Source: Desulfofustis sp. PB-SRB1 (GTDB lineage Bacteria > Desulfobacterota > Desulfobulbia > Desulfobulbales > Desulfocapsaceae). Taken from it: a stretch of DNA of 64,000 nucleotides. Below the pieces are notes generated by a model. The model searched no databases and was not told the origin of the DNA. It saw only the letters and a program-made list of their open reading frames with translations. Each line of letters starts with the position of its first letter. The first letter of the stretch is position 1. Location of the stretch: the NCBI GenBank assembly GCA_016722945.1, contig JAEQMT010000059.1, positions 310,001 through 374,000 on the forward strand, given 5' to 3'. Both the position numbers and the translations under genes were made by a program. This document shows positions 45,355-53,032 of this stretch, in pieces.

Positions 45355-46599
45355 TCAGTGGTCGCTGACGCCGGGCTGATACGATGAGTCGATCTCCGGC
45401 AGCGGTTGTCCTTTGAGCGTCGCTTCAAAAGAAGCCAGCCGTTTATATACCGAGAGCAGTTCCACGATGGTGGTCCAGGAATTCACCAGATACTGAAACG
45501 AGTTGCTGACCTGGTTAAAGGCGGTAAGTATCTGCTGGAGAATACCGAAGGTGATGGCGCCGGCGGCAATGGTCGGCACCAGGATAATGTAGACGAAGAT
45601 ATTGTCGGCCTGCAGGTAGAAACTGCGGGCAACGTTGAAGTACATGTAGTGAAAATAGAGCCGAAAGTAGTTACGGCGCACTGCCCTGAACAGCTCGCCG
45701 AGAGCCGGGGGCTGCGCCCGGTTCTCATCATCTTCACCGTAGACCAGTTCCTTGCGGTAGGCTGCCTCCACCCGCTGGTTCTTAAATTCCAGCCCCGGCA
45801 GTTTAATGCCCACTACGGCCAGCAGGGTGGTGCCGAACAGCGACCAGATAACGGCGGCGGTAAATAGCGGAGAGGGGATGGCGCCCACCAGAGGCAACTC
45901 GGAAACATATTCAGACAAAGCCCACAGCACCGGAAGAAAGGCAAACAGGGTCATCAAAGCATCGATCATTGCCACTCCCAGCCCTTCCATGATGGCGGCA
46001 AAACGCATGGTGTCTTCCTGGATGCGCTGTGAGGCGCCCTCGATATGGCGCAGATGTTTCCACCGCCTGGTGTAGTAATCGTTCATCGCGGTACGCCAGC
46101 GGAAGATATAGTGGCTGATAAAGAAACGGGTTCCCACGAACACGGCAATAGCGAGAAAGGCGATCTGCGCAAAAATGATGATCAGATCATACAAGGTTTC
46201 CACCGGTATGTTGCTGGTGGGGGATAAAGCCTCCTGTACCGCGTCGAAAAATGGTCGTCGCCAGTTGTTGATGGCCACCGAGACCTGCACCGAAAAATAG
46301 GTGGAAAACAAGATTGCGGCGGAGCCGAACAGAGACCAGCCCATCCACGGGTGGGGCGCGACGGCCCGCCAGAACATCCCGAAGATCGCCACGCACAGAC
46401 CGTAGTAGAGGTAAAAGAGAATAAAAGAGTCGGTGACGAAATGACCAAGCCCGATGACCGGCTCCGCCGGCTGCATCTGGAGGCCCAAGAGGGTGCCGAG
46501 ATCGTCACTGAAACCGTACCAGAGAGTAACAACAAATATGGTCCAGAGCAGCAGCGAGAGAAAAAAACCGCGCGGGGCGGGGAAAAATGAAACGAACAT
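45355..46599 (-). CDS. SbmA/BacA-like peptide-uptake transporter
   Basis: A 414-residue integral membrane protein of the SbmA_BacA family, with the typical start MFVSFFPAPRGFFLSLLLW, at least seven hydrophobic segments, VQVSVAINNWRRPFFDAVQEAL, GTRFFISHYIFRWRTAMNDYY, GASQRIQEDTMRFA and WTTIVELLSVYKRL. SbmA and BacA are proton-driven importers of peptides, including proline-rich antimicrobial peptides and microcins. Here it lacks an ABC nucleotide-binding domain, as expected. The gene converges on the OsmC gene and faces the SDR gene with a 329-bp gap. Confidence 0.92.
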   Translation of the reverse strand: MFVSFFPAPRGFFLSLLLWTIFVVTLWYGFSDDLGTLLGLQMQPAEPVIGLGHFVTDSFILFYLYYGLCVAIFGMFWRAVAPHPWMGWSLFGSAAILFSTYFSVQVSVAINNWRRPFFDAVQEALSPTSNIPVETLYDLIIIFAQIAFLAIAVFVGTRFFISHYIFRWRTAMNDYYTRRWKHLRHIEGASQRIQEDTMRFAAIMEGLGVAMIDALMTLFAFLPVLWALSEYVSELPLVGAIPSPLFTAAVIWSLFGTTLLAVVGIKLPGLEFKNQRVEAAYRKELVYGEDDENRAQPPALGELFRAVRRNYFRLYFHYMYFNVARSFYLQADNIFVYIILVPTIAAGAITFGILQQILTAFNQVSNSFQYLVNSWTTIVELLSVYKRLASFEATLKGQPLPEIDSSYQPGVSDH

Positions 46600-46928
46600 T
46601 ATAGGGGCGACAATTTAGGTTTTTTTTATATTGGGCACGCCGGGAAAGTGATGGAATAAACGAGGCTTTGACGGCAAATTCGAAGCCCTCCGTGAAGAGC
46701 CTCTCTTTCTTACTATAGATTACGCTCATTTGAAATCTATTTGACGCTCGGTGTTGACGGCGTCGCAGAATCTTCGTCCTTCGTCGTTATGGAGCTGTTT
46801 TGATTTTTTCGGGTTCGTCATTGGTGCGGCAACTCTAAATCTTTCCCGCCGGTAGCGCCTCTGGTTTCTCGTCTTATAGTTTCGCCTCCCAATCAGATCA
46901 CTGATTCACCACACGGAGGAGTGTACCG
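46600..46928. other. Intergenic region between divergent genes
   Basis: 329 bp between the SbmA-like gene (minus) and the SDR gene (plus). Both promoters should be here. TTGACG at about 46754 could be a -35 for the SDR gene but no good -10 was fixed. Weak open frames on the minus strand have no site or family likeness. No repeat of families A to D is seen. Confidence 0.5.
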
Positions 46929-47831
46929 ATGCCCAAAAATGTATTGATTACCGGGGCAAGCAGCGGCTTTGGCCGGCTCATTACCCTTTCTCTGTTAGAG
47001 CGGGGCCATAGGGTGGTGGCCTCCATGCGTCGTTTGGCCACCAAAAACAAACAGGTAGCCCAAGAGCTGCGGGCGGCCGGCGCCATCACCGTGGAGATCG
47101 ACGTAACCGATCAGCAAAGTGTCGAGACCGGGGTAGCGGAGGCGCTCACCCACTTTGACTGTATCCATGTACTGGTCAATAACGCCGGGGTCGGGGTGGT
47201 GGGGCTGCAGGAGAATTTTACTCCCGATGACTGGCAGCGACTCTTCAACGTCAACGTTTTCGGGGTGCAGCGCATGAACCGGGCGGTGCTGCCGCATATG
47301 CGCGCATGCCGGGAGGGGCTGCTGATTTTTCTCTCCTCAATTCTGGCCCGGCTCACCCTGCCCTTCTATGGGCCGTACAATGCTTCGAAATGGGCCATCG
47401 AGGCTATGGCCGAGAATTACCGGGTGGAACTCTCCGAGTTCGGTATCGAATCATGCCTGGTGGAACCGGGCGGCTACCCAACCACCTTTATGAATAATCT
47501 GATGCAGCCCAGTGACCACAGCCGGGATGAGAGCTATGGCAAGCTTGCCCAGGTGGTACACGATATGTTCGCCAATTTTGAACAGGCCCTGGCCGCCACC
47601 CCCGCCCAGGACCCGCAGAACGTCGCCAACGCGGTGGTGGCTCTGGTTGACGGCACCCCCGGAGAGCGGCCGTTTCGCACCATTGTCGACAAGATGGGCA
47701 TGGGTGAACTGCTCACCGACTATAATGCCCAGCTCGAGCGCATCACCCACCAGCTCTATGAGTCCTTCGGTATGGCCGACATGCTGGAGGTTAAGCCGCC
47801 ACCGTCCGATATCCAGGGTACACCGCTATGA
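46929..47831 (+). CDS. Short-chain dehydrogenase/reductase
   Basis: A 300-residue classical SDR. The cofactor loop is ITGASSGFGRLIT, NNAGVGVVGL is the NNAG motif, FLSSILARL contributes the catalytic Ser and YNASKWAIEAM the Tyr-x-x-x-Lys. The ATG at 46929 has GGAGGAGTG. It ends with ATGA overlap at the metal-dependent hydrolase gene, so the two are coupled. Substrate is unknown. Confidence 0.93.
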   Translation: MPKNVLITGASSGFGRLITLSLLERGHRVVASMRRLATKNKQVAQELRAAGAITVEIDVTDQQSVETGVAEALTHFDCIHVLVNNAGVGVVGLQENFTPDDWQRLFNVNVFGVQRMNRAVLPHMRACREGLLIFLSSILARLTLPFYGPYNASKWAIEAMAENYRVELSEFGIESCLVEPGGYPTTFMNNLMQPSDHSRDESYGKLAQVVHDMFANFEQALAATPAQDPQNVANAVVALVDGTPGERPFRTIVDKMGMGELLTDYNAQLERITHQLYESFGMADMLEVKPPPSDIQGTPL

Positions 47832-48508
47832 AACTTCGATACTTTTCCCACTCCTCATTTCAGATAACCACCGACGCAGGCCAGGTCCTGCTCATCGATC
47901 CTTTCATTGACGACAACCCCACCTGCCCGGTACGTGCCGAAGAACTCAGCGCCGATTTCATTGTGCTCACCCACGCCCACGGCGATCATGTGGGAGACAG
48001 CTTCTCCATCGCCAATCGCTGTGACCCGCTCTTCATTGCCGTCAACGAATTGGCAAACTATTGCATCGACAAGGGCTTTCGCGCCCACAACATGCACATC
48101 GGCGGCGCCTATGAATTTGGTTTCGGTCGCCTGAAGTTTACCATCGCCCATCACGGCTCCATGACCCCGGAGGGCGGCTATGGCGGCGAGCCGGCCGGCG
48201 TGGTGTTGAGTATAGACGGCATCAATCTTTATCACACCGGTGATACCGGTCTGTTTTACGATATGAAACTGATCGGTGAAATGACTCCGATTGATTACAT
48301 GCTGTTGCCCATCGGTGATAATTTTACCATGGGAATCGGTGATGCGGTCAAGGCGGTGGAATTGACTGACCCGCGGGTCGCCATCCCCATGCACTACAAT
48401 ACCTTTCCGGTAATTGAGGCCGATCCCCATGAATTCAAGAGGCGGGTGGAAGCACTGGGAAAAGAGGCCGTAGTCATGGATTTTGGCCAGGAACTAACGC
48501 TTACCTGA
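47828..48508 (+). CDS. UPF0173 metal-dependent hydrolase (metallo-beta-lactamase fold)
   Basis: A 226-residue member of the UPF0173 family. Metal ligands are in LTHAHGDHVGDS, GSMTPEGG..., YHTGDTGLFYD and AIPMHYNTFPVIE. Members are broadly spread hydrolases with no settled substrate. It overlaps the SDR stop (ATGA), and the EamA gene begins 112 nt later. Confidence 0.92.
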   Translation: MKLRYFSHSSFQITTDAGQVLLIDPFIDDNPTCPVRAEELSADFIVLTHAHGDHVGDSFSIANRCDPLFIAVNELANYCIDKGFRAHNMHIGGAYEFGFGRLKFTIAHHGSMTPEGGYGGEPAGVVLSIDGINLYHTGDTGLFYDMKLIGEMTPIDYMLLPIGDNFTMGIGDAVKAVELTDPRVAIPMHYNTFPVIEADPHEFKRRVEALGKEAVVMDFGQELTLT

Positions 48509-48620
48509 TATCCCTTTTGCCGTATGGTTTGCCCGGCGTGATGAACCTGGCAAAAGCCACAACGATTTCTTAAGGCCCAAGATGAAACAGTCATTTTTAG
48601 AGGTACCATGAGCATGCGCG

Positions 48621-49583
48621 GTGAATAATCAGCAAGGATCCGCCGAGGCAACCACCCTGCCGCTTCGTTCGGCTCTGTTCGCCGCTTTTCTCTGTATGCT
48701 GTTTGGCGCCAATGCGGTGGCCATCAAGATCAGTCTGGCGGGGATCGGTATTTTCACCGTTGCCGGTCTGCGTTTCGGCGGCTCCGCTCTGGTGCTTGCC
48801 TGCTATGCCAAGGCCGCCGGCTTACCACTGGCCTTGAACCGGCGCCAGTGGCGCTTGCTGGCGCCGCTTGCCGTGATCTTCTTCTCCCAGCTCTGCCTCT
48901 TCTATCAGGGGGTGAGCCGCACCACCGCCACCCACGCCACTCTGATCGCCAATCTGCTGCCTTTTGTGGTAATGATTCTTGCCCATTTCTTCATTGCCGG
49001 CGATCGTATTACCCGACGCACCCTGCTTGGACTGATCCTGGGGTTCGGCGGCGTTGTCGTGCTGCTTCTTGACCACGACACCATGAGTGGCTCCGCCTGG
49101 ATCGGTGATTCCCTGCTCCTGCTGGCGGTGCTGTTGTGGGGGGTAAACGCCATCTACACCAAGCGCATCGTCGATCATATTTCGCCGGTGCAGATGATTC
49201 TTTATCTGGCGCTGGTCTCCGCCCCATTTTTTCTGATCTGCGGCTTTTTCTGGGACTCCTTTATGGTCGGCACGATTGACTGGTGGGTAAGGGGGGCCCT
49301 TTTTTATCAGATTTTTGCCACCGCCTCTTTCGGTTTTGTCGCCTGGGTGACCATGCTCCGGCGCTACGGTGCCACCGCCCTGCATGCCTTTATCTTTATC
49401 ATGCCGGTGTCTGGAGTGTTTTTCGGCATTGTCCTGCTGGGTGAGCCATTGACTGTCAACCTCATCGGCGCCATGATTCTGGTAACCGCCGGACTAATCG
49501 TGGTCAATCGACGGCCGGCGGCGATGATGCCGGCGCCGGATGTAGTGGCCGGCGAAACCACCGACAATACCTCAGATAAATAA
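48621..49583 (+). CDS. EamA/DMT-family transporter
   Basis: A 320-residue protein with about ten membrane helices in two EamA (DUF6-type) repeats (residues about 18-150 and 162-295): LFGANAVAIKISLAGIG, FYQGVSRTTATHATLIANL, LGLILGFGGVVVLLLD and AFIFIMPVSGVFFGIVLLGEPLT. Drug/metabolite transporters of this kind export small organic compounds. GTG start at 48621 with a poor site; the exact start could be slightly off. TerB follows after 10 nt. Confidence 0.92.
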   Translation: MNNQQGSAEATTLPLRSALFAAFLCMLFGANAVAIKISLAGIGIFTVAGLRFGGSALVLACYAKAAGLPLALNRRQWRLLAPLAVIFFSQLCLFYQGVSRTTATHATLIANLLPFVVMILAHFFIAGDRITRRTLLGLILGFGGVVVLLLDHDTMSGSAWIGDSLLLLAVLLWGVNAIYTKRIVDHISPVQMILYLALVSAPFFLICGFFWDSFMVGTIDWWVRGALFYQIFATASFGFVAWVTMLRRYGATALHAFIFIMPVSGVFFGIVLLGEPLTVNLIGAMILVTAGLIVVNRRPAAMMPAPDVVAGETTDNTSDK

Positions 49584-49593
49584 GGAAAAAGTC

Positions 49594-50052
49594 ATGATCG
49601 ATCTGATGAAATCACTGTTTGGCACAGCGGCCGATGAGACCACATCAACCGAGTCCAGCTCTCATGATGTTGCCGTCGCACTCTGTGTGCTGCTGCTCGA
49701 GGCAGCCTATGCCGACGGTGACTGCTCGGCGGACGAGCGACAGCAGATGGAAAAGATACTGGCCGAAACCTACCAGATCGACCATGCCCGGATCAAGACG
49801 CTGATGGCCGAAGCGGCTGCCCAGCGGCGCGAATCCATCGATCTCTTCAGTTTTACCCGCGCCCTCAACCAGCAATTGGCTAAAGAGGAAAAACTCACCA
49901 TCATGCAGGCGGTCTGGCGGGTAATCCTTACCGATGGGCGGCTGGAAGCGCACGAGGATCAGCTCGCCCACAAGCTGGGCAATCTCCTGCGCCTTACCCA
50001 CAAAGAGCTGATCGACACTAAGATCAAAGCCCGCCAGGATACCGGCGCGTAA
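49594..50052 (+). CDS. TerB-like tellurite-resistance domain protein
   Basis: A 152-residue protein with a TerB domain at residues 27-145: ALCVLLLEAAYADGDCSADE, FSFTRALNQQLAKEEKLTIM and VILTDGRLEAHEDQLAHKLG. The paired D-G-x(2)-x-x-E acid motifs are those of TerB and its relatives, which bind metal and act at membranes in stress response. The N-terminal 26 residues are variable and short. AAGGAAAAAG lies before the ATG. Confidence 0.9.
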   Translation: MIDLMKSLFGTAADETTSTESSSHDVAVALCVLLLEAAYADGDCSADERQQMEKILAETYQIDHARIKTLMAEAAAQRRESIDLFSFTRALNQQLAKEEKLTIMQAVWRVILTDGRLEAHEDQLAHKLGNLLRLTHKELIDTKIKARQDTGA

Positions 50053-50060
50053 CGGTAGAG

Positions 50061-50390
50061 ATGGATCATCGGCTGTTCAGGCCAGTCAGGGTTGCCGGTA
50101 TAGCCAGTATTTCAGCTTCGATTTTTTCTTTAGTTTTTTTTTCCTTCGCTTCTGAAAACTCAGAGAATTCTAAGGTCTTTACCTATTTTGTATCAATTAT
50201 GAGTGCTTGGCACTATTTCATGGGTGTTGGTATTTTGGCACGAAGGATGTGGGGGTATTTCCTGATGAAGCTCTATTTGCATATAATGTTGCTAGGTTTT
50301 CCTGTTGGCACCTATTTGGCTCTGAGGGCGTTAAAATATTTGCGGGAAAATCAAATAATAGAGTTTTTTGGAAAAGGTGTTTCCGGTTAG
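50061..50390 (+). CDS. Small membrane protein of unknown function
   Basis: A 109-residue frame 8 nt after terB with GGTAGAG as a weak site. Three hydrophobic segments are visible: about residues 11-30, 40-58 and 65-88 (LMKLYLHIMLLGFPVGTYLAL), the last in helical amphipathic form, ending with RENQIIEFFGKGVSG. AT content is higher than in the flanking genes, which may point to acquired DNA. No family recognised. Confidence 0.5.
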   Translation: MDHRLFRPVRVAGIASISASIFSLVFFSFASENSENSKVFTYFVSIMSAWHYFMGVGILARRMWGYFLMKLYLHIMLLGFPVGTYLALRALKYLRENQIIEFFGKGVSG

Positions 50391-50563
50391 AATATATTGG
50401 CCTTGCGAGAATTTTGTAATTGCTTTTGACAGTCATTCCCTCCTTAATTGACGGCACCAATGAAGAACCGCTCCCAGTGCTAATCCACCAGCCTCAATAC
50501 TTTCCAGGTGTCGGATTGAGTCCGGCGTGGCGTTTTTTTTGCTTTTTACATGATGCATGATGT

Positions 50564-50696
50564 GATGTGCTCGTAAAAACCCCTATGCCCGTCATACCGG
50601 AATTGACCCGACATCCATAATTAATTGAAATCACTGGATTCCCGCTTCCGCGGGAATGACGGCAGTAAGCAATTTTGAGGTTTTTACGAATCCATC
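50564..50696 (+). repeat. Family B palindromic repeat, copy B6
   Basis: GATGTGCTCGTAAAAACC at the left, GGTTTTTACGAATCCATC at the right, so the two ends mirror each other well. The core is GGATTCCCGCTTCCGCGGGA near 50636-50656. One of the best preserved copies. Confidence 0.78.
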
Positions 50697-50832
50697 ACGA
50701 TGCGGCAATTGCAAAAAAATGGCAGAGGTTTTATTCCATTCGCTGAGCTGCCATCCCAGTTATCGGTGCAAAGTGATAGCGTTACGGGGCAAAACACCAT
50801 CAAATATCGTGCATGGACTGTTCTTATCGGGT

Positions 50833-50849
50833 ATGTTGCGGCGCAACAT
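50833..50849 (+). promoter_or_regulatory. Operator-like palindrome
   Basis: ATGTTGC-GGC-GCAACAT, 7-bp perfect arms around three bases, about 55 bp upstream of the acetyl-CoA hydrolase-GNAT start. Position and symmetry suit a repressor or activator site. No regulator of it is visible nearby. Confidence 0.4.
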
Positions 50850-50902
50850 GCAAGGTGACTATTCACGTGGCTATTACGTAGTCGGAAAACAGGGAGGGAA
50901 TC

Positions 50903-52789
50903 ATGCCGGCATCACACTATTGGGCGGATAAATATCAACAGAGTCGGGTCACCGCGGATAAGGCGATCGGCCGCATCAAATCGGGTCAACGGGTGTTCAT
51001 CGGCTCCGGTTGCGGCGAACCGCAGTATCTCGTGCAAAAGCTTACCGAGGCGGCATCGCGGTTTTCCGGGCTGGAGATTGTCCGTCTGCTGGGCCGCGAG
51101 ACGGCCTCGCTCATCGCCATTGCCGATCGCACCAAGGACACCTCGCTCAATATCCGCTCCATCTATCTGGGCTCCGCCCAGACTTTAGATATTGCAATGC
51201 ATAAGCGCTTTATCACCCCCATGAACATGTCCGATGTACCGGGCCTGTTCATTCGCCGCAAGCTTCCTCTCAACGTCGCCCTGATTCAGGTCTCCCCACC
51301 CGATGATTTCGGCTGGATGAGCCTGGGAATTTCGGTGGACGTGACCCTGGCCGCGGCCCGCTCGGCGGATCTGGTTATAGCCCAGGTCAACCCGAATATG
51401 CCCCGGGTGATGGGGCAAGGGTTTGTCCATGTCAACTATGTCGATCTTTTCGTTGAGCACGAAGAGGATTTGCTGGCGGCGCCGCCACAGCGGGACATCT
51501 CCGAAGCCGCCATTCAGATCGGCAATCACATTACCCATCTCATCGAGGATGGCGCTACCCTGCAGATCGGCCTGGACGCCGCCTCCCAGGCGACCATGCA
51601 GGCATTGCAGGAGAAAAACGATCTCGGTATCCACTCGCAGTTCCTCACCGATGACGTCATGCAGCTCTATGCTAAAGGTAATATCACCAACCTGAAAAAG
51701 GGCATCAACGAGGGCAAGATGGTTGCTTCCATGGCGGTGGGCAGCCACGATCTCTACGAATTTCTCAACGACAACCCGGCGGTTGATTTTCGCTCCTCCG
51801 ATTATGTCAACGATCCGTTTGTCATCGCCCAGCATTATCGGATGATCTCGCTCAACGTCGCGGTGGTAATTGATCTTACCGGTCATGTTTCCGCCGAGGC
51901 CTCAGCTGCCACCCGTTTCGCCGGGGTCTCCGGCATTCCCGATTTTGTCCGGGGGGCACGGAAATCATCCGGCGGTAAATCCATCCTTATGCTGCTGTCC
52001 ACCCGCAACGGTGAAAACGGCGAGCAGTTCTCCAGCGTGGTGCCGTCCCTTGACCCCGGCGCCGTGGTGGTGCCGCGGGCCGACGTGCACTACGTGGTGT
52101 CCGAATATGGGGCGGTAAATCTCTTTGGCAAAAGTCTGCAAGAGCGGGCCATCGCGATGATTTCAATCGCCCATCCAGATCACCGAGAGGCACTTTTTGC
52201 AGCCGCCAAAGAGCAGGGATTGATCGGTCGTGAGCGCAACCTTGGCGAGGCGGTGCGGGCGGTATACCCGGTGCGCCTGGAAGAAACCCTTGACATAGGC
52301 GGTGAGGAGGTGACGATTCGGCCTGCCAAACCGGTAGATGAGCGACGCATTCAGGAGCACTACTACAATCTGCCCACCAATGATGTGGTGCTGCGATTTT
52401 TCGGGCAGAAGACCATATTTGGTCGTGAAGAGGTGGAATTGCGCTCTCAGGTCGACTATGTCAACAACCTTTGTTTAGTGGCGCTGGTGGGTGAATTCGG
52501 CTTTGGCCGGGTGGTGGGGGTAGCCGAGTCGATGCGGTTGCATAGCAGCACCATGGCCGAGGTGGCTTTTTCGATAAGCCCCGATTTTCAGGGCAAAGGG
52601 CTGGGCCGATTGCTGCTTGCCAAGCTGGCCGAGGCGGCCCGGGAGAGTGGTATCGCCGGGTTGATCGCGGTGACTATTCCGGCCAACCAGGCCATGATCA
52701 ACCTCTTCGGTACGCTACCATACAAGGTTGAGAAACACGTGGAGGAGGGCGAGCTGGTGCTCAGCTGCCGCTTTGACGAACTGGCTTGA
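50903..52789 (+). CDS. Acetyl-CoA hydrolase/transferase-GNAT fusion protein
   Basis: A 628-residue fusion. Residues 1-455 form an acetyl-CoA hydrolase/CoA-transferase (family I, Cat1/ACH type): GCGEPQYLVQKLTEA, ISVDVTLAAARSADLVIAQVN, LQIGLDAASQATM (region near 215-230), GARKSSGGKSILMLLSTRNGE, VVPRADVHYVVSEYGAVNLFG. Residues 470-628 form a GNAT acetyltransferase with FSISPDFQGKGLGRLLL as acetyl-CoA loop. Such fusions are known in anaerobes; the GNAT part may sense or use acyl-CoA to acetylate a target protein. AGGGAGGG precedes the ATG. Confidence 0.92.
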   Translation: MPASHYWADKYQQSRVTADKAIGRIKSGQRVFIGSGCGEPQYLVQKLTEAASRFSGLEIVRLLGRETASLIAIADRTKDTSLNIRSIYLGSAQTLDIAMHKRFITPMNMSDVPGLFIRRKLPLNVALIQVSPPDDFGWMSLGISVDVTLAAARSADLVIAQVNPNMPRVMGQGFVHVNYVDLFVEHEEDLLAAPPQRDISEAAIQIGNHITHLIEDGATLQIGLDAASQATMQALQEKNDLGIHSQFLTDDVMQLYAKGNITNLKKGINEGKMVASMAVGSHDLYEFLNDNPAVDFRSSDYVNDPFVIAQHYRMISLNVAVVIDLTGHVSAEASAATRFAGVSGIPDFVRGARKSSGGKSILMLLSTRNGENGEQFSSVVPSLDPGAVVVPRADVHYVVSEYGAVNLFGKSLQERAIAMISIAHPDHREALFAAAKEQGLIGRERNLGEAVRAVYPVRLEETLDIGGEEVTIRPAKPVDERRIQEHYYNLPTNDVVLRFFGQKTIFGREEVELRSQVDYVNNLCLVALVGEFGFGRVVGVAESMRLHSSTMAEVAFSISPDFQGKGLGRLLLAKLAEAARESGIAGLIAVTIPANQAMINLFGTLPYKVEKHVEEGELVLSCRFDELA

Positions 52790-53032
52790 TGCCGCTCATC
52801 CCGCGGGCGCGAGGCGCCGGTTGACGATATGCCAGAGTATTGTTGTCTGTTTGGGTTTACGATCGAAAAAATTTTCGAAGAAACCGATCTCGTTGAGCGA
52901 TGGTGGACATGAATGTCGTTTTTCGCCTTGACCAAACTCCGTTACCCAATCACTTGGCTCGACAGGGGCTGTTATGTTGATAATGGCCCTGCTCTCCCTT
53001 TTACCGCTTCGATAGAGCCTAACCTGGTACGC

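Larger units (their letters stand above)
50391..50902. other. Intergenic region with repeat B6 and an operator-like palindrome
   Basis: 512 bp without a gene. Holds repeat B6 (50564-50696) and a perfect 7-3-7 palindrome at 50833-50849, about 55 bp before the next start. GGCGTTTTTTTT near 50529-50540 could be the end of an upstream transcript. Confidence 0.6.

Noticed and set aside
46505-46729. Open frame across the SbmA-like promoter
   Set aside because: No start site support and partly overlaps the SbmA-like N-terminus in another frame.
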